From positions 43,927 to 57,883 of the forward strand of contig DHDG01000041.1 of NCBI GenBank assembly GCA_002399265.1: 13,957 nucleotides of DNA, read 5' to 3'. Origin of the DNA: Firmicutes bacterium UBA4882 (lineage in GTDB: Bacteria; Bacillota; UBA4882). Of the stretch, positions 1 to 7,616 are shown piece after piece. The notes below the pieces were generated by a model, which saw nothing but the letters and a program-made list of their open reading frames with translations, searched no databases and had not been told where the DNA came from. Both the position numbers and the translations under genes were made by a program. Position 1 is the first letter of the stretch. Each line of letters starts with the position of its first letter.

Positions 1-8
1 TCCCTCAA

Positions 9-45
9 CCGATCAATGAAACCGGTCAAATTGCCAATCGGTCAA
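9..45. repeat. Three scattered copies of an 8-base motif downstream of minE
   Basis: The plus strand has CCGATCAA (9-16), CCGGTCAA (22-29) and TCGGTCAA (38-45), spaced 13 and 16 bases apart; on the minus strand this is TTGAYCGR. They fill the 53 bases after the minE stop at the window edge. A weak hairpin (TTGCC, 4-base loop, GGTCAA with one bulge) is possible at 31-45, but no T-run follows on the minus strand, so I do not call a terminator. The next gene, if any, lies outside. Confidence 0.4.
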
Positions 46-53
46 TCAAATAA

Positions 54-320
54 TCAATCGTACGAACGTTTCATTTTCCGGATGGGGATGCTGGCCACTA
101 ATGCTGTTGAGGTCTCATCAGAATCAAGGGTTACGTCGAGTCCATCTTCGTCAATCTCCATATACTTCGAGATTACCGCGATTAAATCTTCCTTAAGCGC
201 TTCCATGAAACGAGGCGCAACCTTAGCCCGGTCATGGATCAGGACCAGACGCAACCTTTCAACGGCGCGATCTTTGCTGCCGCCGTCATCGCGCAATATA
301 CGGTTCATAAAGTCTAACAC
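54..320 (-). CDS. minE: MinE, cell division topological specificity factor
   Basis: MinE stimulates the MinD ATPase and drives MinCD on and off the membrane, so that the FtsZ inhibitor is kept away from midcell. The 88-residue protein has the family's usual length. The N-terminal anti-MinCD segment is visible (SKDRAVERLRLVLIHDRA, about residues 15-32), followed by the dimerisation part with the conserved pattern ISKYMEID. The start is GTG at 318-320, preceded by a strong Shine-Dalgarno AAGGAGG with a 7-base spacer; an in-frame ATG four codons further in lacks such a site. It lies 24 bases downstream of minD and is surely co-transcribed with it. The presence of MinE means a Min system of the E. 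coli oscillating type rather than the DivIVA-anchored Bacillus type, by family knowledge. Confidence 0.96.
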   Translation of the reverse strand: MLDFMNRILRDDGGSKDRAVERLRLVLIHDRAKVAPRFMEALKEDLIAVISKYMEIDEDGLDVTLDSDETSTALVASIPIRKMKRSYD

Positions 321-344
321 GTCGCAGCCTCCTTCATAGCCATC

Positions 345-1139
345 CTAGATGCCAAACATTTTCTTCAGCTTACCAAAAAATCCGGTGTCAAAATCCAAAG
401 TCATAAAGGGGACATTCTCGCCTTCGAGCCGCGCCACAATATTGCGGTAGGCTTCTCCGGCATGCGAATCCTGGTCTAGAACGGCCGGCTCCCCACGGTT
501 CGTGGAGATAATAATGGTTTCATCGTCCGGAATAATTCCCAGCAATTCAAGAGCCAGAATATCATTGACATCCTCCACGTCCATCATATCGCCTTTTTTG
601 ATCATGTCCGGCCGGATCCTGTTGATTAAGAGCTTTGGATTAGTAATACCGGACGCCTGCAGCAGACCCACGATGCGGTCAGCGTCACGAACAGCGGAAA
701 CCTCTGGTGTTGTCACAATCACTGCTTCGTCAGCACCGGCCACCGCATTTTTAAAGCCTTGCTCGATACCGGCAGGACAATCGAGGATCACATAGTCAAA
801 CTCTTTGCGGAGCTCATCGCATAGTGCTTTCATCTGCCCAGGCTGAATAGCATCTTTTTCGCGGGTTTGAGCTGCGGGCAGTAAATAAAGCCCTTCCAGA
901 CGTTTATCTTTAATCAGAGCTTGCTTTAGACGGCACTGCTGTTCAACTACGTCGACAAGATCAAAAACAATCCTATTCTCCAGGCCCATTACAACATCCA
1001 GATTACGCAAACCGATATCAGCATCAACCATGACCACTTTCTTGCCGCGCTTGGCCAGTCCGGTTCCGATGTTTGCTACCGTAGTTGTTTTACCAACGCC
1101 GCCTTTTCCGGATGTTACGACTAATACTAATGAATCCAT
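345..1139 (-). CDS. minD: MinD, septum-site determining ATPase
   Basis: MinD is a ParA/MinD-family ATPase that binds the inner membrane as an ATP dimer and recruits MinC to block FtsZ assembly. The 264-residue protein shows the deviant Walker A motif KGGVGKTT (residues 12-19, with signature lysine K12 and K17), the switch region with DADIGLRNLD, and the Walker B stretch YVILDCPAG. The C-terminus ends in a short amphipathic basic helix (FGKLKKMFGI), which matches the membrane-targeting sequence known in MinD. Start ATG at 1137-1139 is preceded by a purine-rich GAGGGGGA site. The gene lies between minC (26 bases upstream) and minE (24 bases downstream), so this is a standard minCDE unit. No missing catalytic residues are seen. 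Confidence 0.98.
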   Translation of the reverse strand: MDSLVLVVTSGKGGVGKTTTVANIGTGLAKRGKKVVMVDADIGLRNLDVVMGLENRIVFDLVDVVEQQCRLKQALIKDKRLEGLYLLPAAQTREKDAIQPGQMKALCDELRKEFDYVILDCPAGIEQGFKNAVAGADEAVIVTTPEVSAVRDADRIVGLLQASGITNPKLLINRIRPDMIKKGDMMDVEDVNDILALELLGIIPDDETIIISTNRGEPAVLDQDSHAGEAYRNIVARLEGENVPFMTLDFDTGFFGKLKKMFGI

Positions 1140-1165
1140 TAAATATCCCCCTCTGTATTACGCCG

Positions 1166-1891
1166 TTACGCTTTTACCCGGCGGCTGTTACTGCGCCTGC
1201 CTTTTCTTGCGGCGGCATTCCATGCCGAAACATAAGGCTCTACCACAATAGCGTTGTTACGGATCCGAGCGATTTCCGGAACATTGGCACCACTGTCTTT
1301 ATCCGGTGCACGCACAATTAATTCAGCAATACGCAACTGCACCGGCCGAAGCGTCAGGGCTGCCACGACGGCCTTCCGGTCGCCGCTCGAACCAGCATGC
1401 GCCGTGCCTTTTAGCGCACCAAATACCAGAATATCACCAGCGGCGATAATTTCCGCTCCGGGGTTGACATCCCCGATAACAGTGATGCTGCCGCTAGATT
1501 GTATCTTTTGGCCCGAGCGCACAGTATTCCGAATCATAAGCGCTTGTTCCCCTTTGGGAAAATCCCGCGCTGTTACGGCTGATGGGCGCTGGTCTCTTTC
1601 TTTGACTTCTTTTTCTTTAGCGCGCGCGGCGGTGAGACGAATCTGGGATAGTTCCAATCCGTATTGGGCCAATAAATCTCTCAGTTGTGCCATCTCAGGA
1701 TCCGTGAGTTCCCGTGATGGTTCAAGCAAAGACCGGGCCCCTTCAAAAAAGCCGCCCGCTCCCGCCAGATTAGCAGCCAAAGCGTCCAATGCCTCGCTAA
1801 ATGAATGCGGTATGGGGAAAATTATGCGTAGCCCTTCCCGGCTTCCTTTAATGACAGGCTCCCCGCCTGGAACAACCTTTTGAATCAGCAT
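1166..1891 (-). CDS. minC: MinC, septum-site determining protein (FtsZ inhibitor)
   Basis: MinC inhibits FtsZ polymerisation and is localised by MinD. From the ATG at 1889-1891 the protein is 241 residues. The N-terminal domain begins around EPVIKGSREGLRIIF (about residues 11-25). A charged linker (about 88-112) follows, then the right-handed beta-helix C-terminal domain, visible as RSGQKIQSSGSITVIGDVN and AGDILVFGALKGTAHAG (about 125-168), with the conserved LRPVQLRIAELIVR after it. A basic tail, KGRRSNSRRVKA, closes the protein. A longer reading from a GTG at 1925-1927 has no ribosome binding site, and its extra 12 codons run into a 23-bp tandem repeat, so I reject it. The ATG has GGGAGG upstream but with a long 13-base spacer, so the exact start is less certain than the gene. 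It lies 129 bases downstream of mrdA. Confidence 0.93.
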   Translation of the reverse strand: MLIQKVVPGGEPVIKGSREGLRIIFPIPHSFSEALDALAANLAGAGGFFEGARSLLEPSRELTDPEMAQLRDLLAQYGLELSQIRLTAARAKEKEVKERDQRPSAVTARDFPKGEQALMIRNTVRSGQKIQSSGSITVIGDVNPGAEIIAAGDILVFGALKGTAHAGSSGDRKAVVAALTLRPVQLRIAELIVRAPDKDSGANVPEIARIRNNAIVVEPYVSAWNAAARKGRRSNSRRVKA

Positions 1892-1904
1892 CGCGGCCTG
1901 ACCG

Positions 1905-1910
1905 CCTCCC
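1905..1910 (-). promoter_or_regulatory. Ribosome binding site candidate for minC
   Basis: The minus strand reads GGGAGGCGGTC here. This resembles the extended anti-16S complement, but the core lies 13 bases before the ATG at 1889-1891, which is longer than usual. The alternative GTG start at 1925-1927 is upstream of this site and cannot use it. Confidence 0.5.
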
Positions 1911-1914
1911 AATT

Positions 1915-1960
1915 TACGATAGATCACTGCAACTGCGTACGATGGATCGCTGCAATTGCG
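1915..1960. repeat. 23-bp imperfect tandem repeat, two copies, upstream of minC
   Basis: Copy one covers 1915-1937 and copy two 1938-1960. They abut directly and agree at 20 of 23 positions; all three differences are transitions. Each plus-strand copy begins TACGAT and ends with a TGCAA(C/T)TGCG segment. The repeat lies immediately before the minC ribosome binding site, between mrdA and minC. Copy two plus the bases after it can also fold, because GATCGC (1945-1950) pairs with GCGATC (1958-1963) around a 7-base loop. The period is close to two helical turns, so a protein-binding site or simply a slipped duplication are both possible. I do not recognise the motif. Confidence 0.85.
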
Positions 1961-2020
1961 ATCGTAGTATGCGATTAAGGGAGTTTTCGCTGTGAAATTG
2001 GGAAATTCCTTCCGCTAATT

Positions 2021-3874
2021 TCATTCTGCAGGCGGGCTCGTGGGCGGGCTGACTTTAAAATAATGTTCCAGAATTCTGGCTGCCACCGGCCCTGCGGAAC
2101 TACTTCCAGAGCCGCCCTGTTCGATTACGACTACGATCACAATCGAAGGATTGTTGGCCGGTGCGTAGGCCGCGAACAATGCATTATTGTCGGAACCGGT
2201 GATCTCTGCGGTACCGGTTTTAGCCGCTACCGGATATCGGTCCAGCGGGAAATTGCGAAATGTCCAGGAGGCAGTACCTTCGCTTGCTACTTTGATCAAC
2301 CCTTTGGTGATAATATCCATCGTTTCTGGCTTGAGTTTGAATTCGTCTTTGACATTGGCGTGAAATTCTCTATATGTCTTGCCCTCCGGGGTAGTAATGG
2401 CCGTCACCAGCCTCGGCTGATACAGCGTGCCTCCGTTCGCAATGGCGGAATACATCTGGGCAAGCTGGATCGGCGTGGTCAGCAGGAACCCCTGGCCAAT
2501 CGAAAGGTCCAAAGTTTCATTGGGTCGCCAGATTGCCAGATCGCCTTTAAAGCGGTTGGCTTTATAAGCTTCGTCTGGAACTAAGCCGGCCTTCTCGCCC
2601 GGATACAAGTCCAGACCGGTCGGTGCGCCCAGACCAAACAGGCGGGCATATTGTGCCAACGTTCCAACACCCACACGCCGCGCCAAGTCATACATCACAA
2701 TGTTGCACGAATTCTTCAGCCCATCAATCAGATTTTCCCTGCCGTGGCTTCCAGTGGCAGAGTTGTAAACCCAACACTTCTTGTTAGAAACCGCGTCAAT
2801 CCCGGAACAGCGAAAGACATCATGAGCATCGGCCTTAGCGGTTTCCAGTGCGGAAGCAACTGTGACTGGCTTGAAGACTGAACCGGGAGCATATTGGCCC
2901 AAAAGGGCGCGATTTGTGAAGGGATGATAAGGATCGCCGAACAGCCTTTGGGAGACATCCACCGGCATTGTGCCGACAAACAAGTTCGGATCATAGGCTG
3001 GATAGCTGACCATTGCCAGGATGTCGCCGTTATGCGGATCCATGACAACAACCGAACCTGAGTTTGCTTTCTTGTACCTCGTGTTTTTGCGAATGTGTTC
3101 CAGCTGTTCCGCCAGGGCCTTTTCCGTTACCTGCTGAAGCTCCAAGTCAATCGTCAGGTGCAGGTTGTTCCCAGGAGTAGGATAAACCTCCTGCAATACC
3201 TGTAGCAAACGACCAAGTTTATCAACTTCCATCTGAGTGCTGCCGTCTTTGCCGCGCAGCAGTTTCTCATAAGTCCGTTCCAGACCGGTCTTGCCGATGT
3301 TATCGCCCTGCTTGTACTCATCTTCTGCCAGGGCATCCAGTTCTTCTTTGTTAATTTCGGAGATATAGCCGACTATGTGAGCACCGAGACTGCCATAAAT
3401 ATAGTCACGTACAGGTTCCCGCGTGACTTCCACGCCGGGCAGGTCCATGCGCGCTTCTTCAATACGCATCGCAACCTCGGATGGCACATCACTAGCGACG
3501 CGAATGGGCTCATTCGGTTTGCGCCAGCGGCTCTGTGTTTTGGTTTCAATCTGTTTGCTGAGTTCTTCCACAGATACGCCCAGAATACTGGCCAGGTGCG
3601 TAATAATATCGGAATGGTCACGAATGACCTCTGGCACTACTGAGACGGCGTGTGCCAGCCGACTGGCAACCAACTCGGTGCCGTTGCGGTCAAACATAAT
3701 CCCGCGGGGCGCCTTAATCGGCACGGCGTAGGTCCTGAAACGGTTCGACTTGGCCAGGTTTTCTTCGCCTTTCGTAATCTGCAGAAACCACAGCCGTCCT
3801 GTTAAGATGGCGAAAACGCCGACTAAAATGCCGGCGAAAACACGAAAACGCGTTTCAGAAATCTTGAGCGTCAT
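2021..3874 (-). CDS. mrdA: Penicillin-binding protein 2, elongation peptidoglycan transpeptidase
   Basis: This class B penicillin-binding protein cross-links peptidoglycan in the lateral wall as part of the elongasome with MreBCD and RodA. The 617 residues comprise one N-terminal membrane anchor (about 12-32), a PBP dimer domain (about 50-240) and the transpeptidase domain (about 270-605). The three penicillin-binding motifs are present: SVFK at 332-335 with catalytic S332, SCN at 389-391, and KTGT at 552-555. The C-terminus is a short Pro/Ser-rich tail. Start ATG at 3872-3874 has a GGTGGGG site and lies 14 bases after the mreD stop. Position right after mreBCD assigns it to cell elongation rather than to division (FtsI) or sporulation (SpoVD). 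No PASTA domains are seen, which agrees. RodA, the usual partner, is not within the window. Confidence 0.96.
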   Translation of the reverse strand: MTLKISETRFRVFAGILVGVFAILTGRLWFLQITKGEENLAKSNRFRTYAVPIKAPRGIMFDRNGTELVASRLAHAVSVVPEVIRDHSDIITHLASILGVSVEELSKQIETKTQSRWRKPNEPIRVASDVPSEVAMRIEEARMDLPGVEVTREPVRDYIYGSLGAHIVGYISEINKEELDALAEDEYKQGDNIGKTGLERTYEKLLRGKDGSTQMEVDKLGRLLQVLQEVYPTPGNNLHLTIDLELQQVTEKALAEQLEHIRKNTRYKKANSGSVVVMDPHNGDILAMVSYPAYDPNLFVGTMPVDVSQRLFGDPYHPFTNRALLGQYAPGSVFKPVTVASALETAKADAHDVFRCSGIDAVSNKKCWVYNSATGSHGRENLIDGLKNSCNIVMYDLARRVGVGTLAQYARLFGLGAPTGLDLYPGEKAGLVPDEAYKANRFKGDLAIWRPNETLDLSIGQGFLLTTPIQLAQMYSAIANGGTLYQPRLVTAITTPEGKTYREFHANVKDEFKLKPETMDIITKGLIKVASEGTASWTFRNFPLDRYPVAAKTGTAEITGSDNNALFAAYAPANNPSIVIVVVIEQGGSGSSSAGPVAARILEHYFKVSPPTSPPAE

Positions 3875-3888
3875 CTTAACCCCACCAA

Positions 3889-4401
3889 TTAGAAACGCTG
3901 TGATTGCAGATTACCCATGCGCAACCGAGCGTAGTAGTTTTCGACGTGCCTAATGACCATGTAAATCAGCGGCGCCAGTAAAGCGTTCAGCAAAGCCAAC
4001 GCCAATAATCTCCCAAGCGGAGGAAACATAGTGAAACGCTGATCAAAGGAATGGACGATAATCATATATAACAGGCTGTTAAGAATCGTACCGACAAAGC
4101 TCAGCAATGATGGCACAAAAATGTTATCATGAAAAATACTCTTTTCCAGCAGGCCCGTCGAAAAACCAAGCAGCGTTTTAGTCATCGTATTTAAACCGAT
4201 GAATCCGCCGGACAGTAAGTCCTCAATCAGTCCCAGCGCAAACCCGGCAATCGTTCCGCGTTTGATGCCATTTAGCAAGGTAAAGGAGATGACCATGATC
4301 ATCAGTAAGTCGGGTTTTAAGCCAAATCCGATCCGCGGGAAAAAAGCGGTTTGTAAAACAATGGCGGCCAATGTCAGTAGCGATAATGCAAAAGAATGCA
4401 C
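3889..4401 (-). CDS. mreD: MreD, rod shape-determining membrane protein
   Basis: MreD is an integral membrane subunit of the elongasome that binds MreC and regulates its effect on PBP2. The 170-residue protein is mostly hydrophobic, with about five or six predicted membrane spans separated by short polar loops such as NGIKRGT and EKSIFHDN. Sequence conservation in this family is low, so the call leans on length, hydrophobicity and its place between mreC and mrdA. The start is GTG at 4399-4401, directly abutting the mreC TGA stop, with GGGAGG seven bases before it inside the mreC 3' end; this suggests translational coupling. An ATG start is not needed and none is better placed. Confidence 0.93.
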   Translation of the reverse strand: MHSFALSLLTLAAIVLQTAFFPRIGFGLKPDLLMIMVISFTLLNGIKRGTIAGFALGLIEDLLSGGFIGLNTMTKTLLGFSTGLLEKSIFHDNIFVPSLLSFVGTILNSLLYMIIVHSFDQRFTMFPPLGRLLALALLNALLAPLIYMVIRHVENYYARLRMGNLQSQRF

Positions 4402-5250
4402 TCAATCGCCTCCCGCACCATTAGTAACCGGCACATGATCCAGACTTTGAATCACAAAGACGTCTTCCAGACGGTGAAAATCCACATTCGTTTCCAAAAT
4501 ACCCTGTTTGGAAACGCCAAAATTGTCCTGCTCCACACTGGTAATGCGCCCGATGACGAGTCCCGGAGGAAAATAGGCGCTGCCTTCCCAGGTGACAACT
4601 CGGTCTCCAACCCGCAAATCGGCTGAGCGTCCGTAAGGGGTCACAACGCACAACCCATCGGTCCGCCCCAGCACCCGTACTTGCTCGCGGGTGCGCTCGA
4701 CAACGCCGGCAATCGGCGCGCGGGCATCATTGACCAGCAGCACATCCGAGCTATCCTGCCGGACAGCCCCTAACCGTCCGACAACCCCCTGACGGCTGAT
4801 GACTGGCATGTTCTGAGCCAAACCATCCCGGGCACCTTTATCGATCGTCAGCGTAGATAGCCAATTGCTTGGGTTACGGCCAATCACTTCGGAAGCTACC
4901 ATATCTAGGGGACGGCGCTCTTTAAATCCCAGAGCCGCCCGCAGTCGGATGTTTTCCCGACGGTAGAACTCCAGTTCCTCCTGCTCCGCCCGGAGATCCG
5001 CCGCTTCTTCCCTGAGTTGCTGATTATCGCGACGTAAACGGCCAAGTTCCGCAAAAGTCTGTATGGTTCCACGGAAAAAGTCCGCCAATCCCGTAATGAT
5101 CTTCTGAAAGGGCGCAATGACCCCGTGTAAAGCCCTCTCCGGTAGTGACTGACGGGTCCTTTCGCGAGCCGTTAGAAAGATCAAACCCATCAATACCAGA
5201 AAGATCACAGCTGCAATTATAAGCCTTCTACCGCGGGGCTGTTGCGCCAC
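4402..5250 (-). CDS. mreC: MreC, rod shape-determining protein
   Basis: MreC is a bitopic membrane protein whose extracytoplasmic part binds and activates PBP2. The 282 residues show a basic N-terminus, one membrane helix (about 10-28), an amphipathic and coiled-coil segment (about 65-107, rich in L, R, E and Q), and then the beta-domain typical of MreC. That domain is marked by DKGARDGLAQNMPVI, GVVGRLG and SSDVLLVND in the first half, and by PGLVIGRITSVEQDNFG in the second. The start is GTG at 5248-5250, 12 bases after mreB, with AGAGGTGA upstream at 5257-5264. The end abuts mreD. Length and layout are normal for Firmicutes. Confidence 0.96.
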   Translation of the reverse strand: MAQQPRGRRLIIAAVIFLVLMGLIFLTARERTRQSLPERALHGVIAPFQKIITGLADFFRGTIQTFAELGRLRRDNQQLREEAADLRAEQEELEFYRRENIRLRAALGFKERRPLDMVASEVIGRNPSNWLSTLTIDKGARDGLAQNMPVISRQGVVGRLGAVRQDSSDVLLVNDARAPIAGVVERTREQVRVLGRTDGLCVVTPYGRSADLRVGDRVVTWEGSAYFPPGLVIGRITSVEQDNFGVSKQGILETNVDFHRLEDVFVIQSLDHVPVTNGAGGD

Positions 5251-5262
5251 ATCCTGTCACCT

Positions 5263-6300
5263 CTAACTGACTTTTCTGGAAGAAATAAGCGCGGATTCAT
5301 AACGAGACAGATTATCCAAAGTCATTCCCGTTCCGCGGGCTACGCATGTAAGCGGGTCTTCCGCCCGATGCACCGGCATTCCGGTTTCTTCGCGAATGAG
5401 CTGATCCAGCCCTTTCAATAATGAGCCGCCTCCGGCCATTACCAAACCTCTATCCAAAATATCGGCGGCCAGCTCAGGCGGAGTTTTTTCAAGAGTCATT
5501 TTCAGCGCGTCGATAATTAGGGCGACCGGTTCAGAAAGGGCATCCATAATCTCGCCGGCTGTAATCTCAATTGTTTTGGGAAGACCGGTCACCAAGTCGC
5601 GACCTCTGACTTCGCGCGTTCCAACGGCAAACTCAGGATGCGCTGAGCCAATTTCCTGCTTGATTTCTTCCGCAGTACGCTCACCAATCATTAAATTATA
5701 GTTGCGTTTAATATATTGCATGACAGATTCATCCAGTTCATTGCCGCCCACCCGGATAGATTTGCTGTTCACTATTCCGCCCAGGGAGATCACGGCGACT
5801 TCTGTCGTTCCGCCGCCAATATCAACCATCAGATTGCCGGTAGCCTCATGAATCGGAAGACCTGCTCCAATGGCCGCCGCCATTGGCTCGTCAATTGTAA
5901 AAGCTTCCCGCGCCCCGGCTTGCAGGCAGGCGTCCAGCACAGCCCGTCTTTCAACACTGGTCACACCGGACGGAACTCCCACTACTACCCTGGGGGCCAG
6001 AAAACTCTTGCGGCGGTGCGTTTTCCTGATGAAATGCTGCAACATTTTTTCGGTAGTGTCGAAGTCGGCAATCACACCGTCTTTAAGCGGCCTGACTGCT
6101 ATGATATTGCCAGGAGTCCGCCCGACCATTTGCCGCGCTTCCTCCCCAACTGCGAATACATTGCCGGAATCCCGATCAATTGCTACCACAGTAGGCTCTT
6201 GCAGCAGGATCCCTTTTCCTTTCATAAACACCAAGGTATTGGCGGTGCCAAGATCAATACCCAGATCCTTGGAAAACCGGCCGTAGATGAAGTTAAGCAT
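5263..6300 (-). CDS. mreB: MreB, actin-like rod shape protein
   Basis: MreB is the bacterial actin homologue that forms membrane-bound filaments directing lateral wall synthesis. The 345-residue protein has all the actin-fold signatures: phosphate-1 loop DLGTAN (16-21), the EPMAAAIGAGL segment (138-148), phosphate-2 loop DIGGGTTE (160-167) and the adenosine motif AGGGS (289-293). The N-terminus MLNFIYGRFSKDLGIDLG has the short hydrophobic lead seen in membrane-binding MreBs. Start ATG at 6298-6300 has GGGAGGGG five bases upstream. It is the first of mreBCD-mrdA and follows radC by 39 bases, with no terminator between them. The gene could instead be called mbl or mreBH in Bacillus terms, but the mreCD context favours mreB. 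Confidence 0.98.
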   Translation of the reverse strand: MLNFIYGRFSKDLGIDLGTANTLVFMKGKGILLQEPTVVAIDRDSGNVFAVGEEARQMVGRTPGNIIAVRPLKDGVIADFDTTEKMLQHFIRKTHRRKSFLAPRVVVGVPSGVTSVERRAVLDACLQAGAREAFTIDEPMAAAIGAGLPIHEATGNLMVDIGGGTTEVAVISLGGIVNSKSIRVGGNELDESVMQYIKRNYNLMIGERTAEEIKQEIGSAHPEFAVGTREVRGRDLVTGLPKTIEITAGEIMDALSEPVALIIDALKMTLEKTPPELAADILDRGLVMAGGGSLLKGLDQLIREETGMPVHRAEDPLTCVARGTGMTLDNLSRYESALISSRKVS

Positions 6301-6339
6301 GTATGCCCCTCCCTGGCTATGAACATCATAAATTAGTCA

Positions 6340-7026
6340 CTAAATAATACCTCGCTCTTTGAGGCTGACATACCGTCCATAACCGATAATGATATGATCC
6401 AGAACCCGAATACCAATTAGTTCTCCGGCCTGCACCAACCGTCCTGTCAGGGCTAAATCATCCTCGCTCGGCGTAGGATCTCCGCTGGGATGATTATGGG
6501 CTAAGATTACGGCGGCGGCGCTCTTTTTAATGGCACTTTTGAATAACTCTCTGGGATGCACCAATGAAGAGGTTAAATTACCAACGGAAATGATCTCATC
6601 GAAAATCACCTGATTTTTGGCGCTCAAGTGAAAAACCATGAAAACCTCCCGATCCAGATGGCTTAAGCGTGCACTCACTGCCTGATATACATCGGTGGGA
6701 GACCGGAAAGTAAAGCGCTCCCGCAGGGGCGTTTCAGCAACCCTGCGGCCCAGTTCCAGACCGGCCTTGATCTGTGTCGCCTTGGCCAGTCCAATGCCTT
6801 TCACGAGTGCTAATTCCTCGATAGCGGCCGTATCAATCCCCTGCAACCCGTGAAACTGGTGCAGAACTTTTTCGGCCAGCATCGCCACTGATATCTCGGT
6901 AGTACCTGTCCGCAAAAGGATCGCGAGCAATTCCGCATTGGATAACTGCGCCGATCCGTAACGCCTCAATCTTTCACGGGGTCTCTCGTCCGCGGGTAAA
7001 TCCCGCATTGTCAGGCTTTGATCCAA
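6340..7026 (-). CDS. radC: RadC family protein (UPF0758, JAMM/MPN+ domain)
   Basis: This is the RadC/UPF0758 family, whose name comes from an old DNA-repair report; the real biochemical role is not settled. The 228 residues comprise a helix-hairpin-helix part (about 75-86, VKGIGLAKATQI) and a JAMM metal-binding domain with HNHPSGDPTPSEDD at 177-190. The zinc-type ligands H177, H179 and D190 are spaced as the motif requires. The start is TTG at 7024-7026 with AGGGAGG upstream and an 8-base spacer; the first internal ATG (7006-7008) is 26 bases from that site and so is less likely. The gene lies 14 bases downstream of maf, and its ribosome binding site touches the maf stop codon, suggesting coupled translation. 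The radC-mreB linkage is common in Clostridia-type genomes. Confidence 0.94.
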   Translation of the reverse strand: MDQSLTMRDLPADERPRERLRRYGSAQLSNAELLAILLRTGTTEISVAMLAEKVLHQFHGLQGIDTAAIEELALVKGIGLAKATQIKAGLELGRRVAETPLRERFTFRSPTDVYQAVSARLSHLDREVFMVFHLSAKNQVIFDEIISVGNLTSSLVHPRELFKSAIKKSAAAVILAHNHPSGDPTPSEDDLALTGRLVQAGELIGIRVLDHIIIGYGRYVSLKERGII

Positions 7027-7034
7027 CTAACTTT

Positions 7035-7041
7035 CCTCCCT
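7035..7041 (-). promoter_or_regulatory. Ribosome binding site supporting the TTG start of radC
   Basis: The minus strand reads AGGGAGG, ending 8 bases before the TTG at 7024-7026. Its first base is the first base of the maf TAA stop codon as seen on the plus strand (7041-7043), so termination of maf and initiation of radC take place at the same spot. Confidence 0.8.
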
Positions 7042-7616
7042 TAAGAGGGGAGGCCCGTTTCGGAGAAATCCTGGAGCATTTGCCAGAGACGGCTCAACGG
7101 CAAACCAACGACGTTCGAATAGCAGCCTTTGATGCCAGACACGAAGACAGCAGCATGACCTTGAATGCCGTAAGCCCCGGCTTTGTCAAGGGGCTCCCCG
7201 CTGGCGACATACGCCTCAATTTCGCGTTCACTCAGTGAACGAAACTTTACCAGGGTGCATTCGGTTGCGGCTCTGCTACGTCCTGTTGCGGCGTCAACCA
7301 GGGCGATGCCTGTGCAAACGCGATGTACACGCCCACTCAGGGTGCGCAACATGGCAGCAGCTTCGTCGCTGCTGCTAGGCTTACCAAGTATTTTGTCGCC
7401 GATCACAACCATTGTGTCGGCGCCTAACACCAAGCCACGCCCTGTGCGTTCGGCAACCTCAGTCGCTTTGGCCAGCGCCAATGCCTTAACCTTTTTCATA
7501 GGATTACATTCTGCTGTATTTTCCGCCAGCCTGCTCGGAATCACAGTAAAGCTGAGACCGATTTGGCGCAATAATTCCTGTCGGCGGGGCGAAGCGGAAG
7601 CCAAAATCAGTTCCAA
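7041..7616 (-). CDS. maf: Maf family nucleoside triphosphate pyrophosphatase
   Basis: Maf proteins hydrolyse nucleoside triphosphates, often dTTP/UTP or modified nucleotides, to monophosphates, and overexpression blocks septum formation. From the TTG at 7614-7616 the protein has 191 residues, the usual family length, and begins MELILASASPRRQELL, where Maf proteins normally begin. Motifs are SASPRR (7-12), GADTMV with the catalytic-type Asp67, the segment EPLDKAGAYGIQG (141-153) and GCYSNVVGLP (164-173). The DKAGAYGIQG form is the one usual in dTTP/UTP-type Maf, so that substrate is an inference. An upstream ATG would add 32 residues with no family match. The TTG has CGGAGG seven bases before it, which decides the start. 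Downstream radC follows after 14 bases. Confidence 0.94.
   Translation of the reverse strand: MELILASASPRRQELLRQIGLSFTVIPSRLAENTAECNPMKKVKALALAKATEVAERTGRGLVLGADTMVVIGDKILGKPSSSDEAAAMLRTLSGRVHRVCTGIALVDAATGRSRAATECTLVKFRSLSEREIEAYVASGEPLDKAGAYGIQGHAAVFVSGIKGCYSNVVGLPLSRLWQMLQDFSETGLPS

Noticed and set aside
1254..1883. Long plus-strand open frame (209 codons) opposite minC
   Set aside because: It lies wholly antisense to minC, whose family motifs are clear, and its translation is Ser/Arg/Ala-rich without any domain I recognise.
1925..1927. GTG as the minC start
   Set aside because: There is no ribosome binding site before it, and the added codons are made of the 23-bp repeat and the real ribosome binding site.
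2063..2584. Plus-strand open frame of 173 codons opposite mrdA
   Set aside because: The mrdA transpeptidase motifs lie on the other strand here, so this is a shadow frame.
5716..6336. Plus-strand open frame of 206 codons opposite mreB
   Set aside because: It is a mirror of the highly conserved mreB coding sequence, with no ribosome binding site and no recognisable motif.
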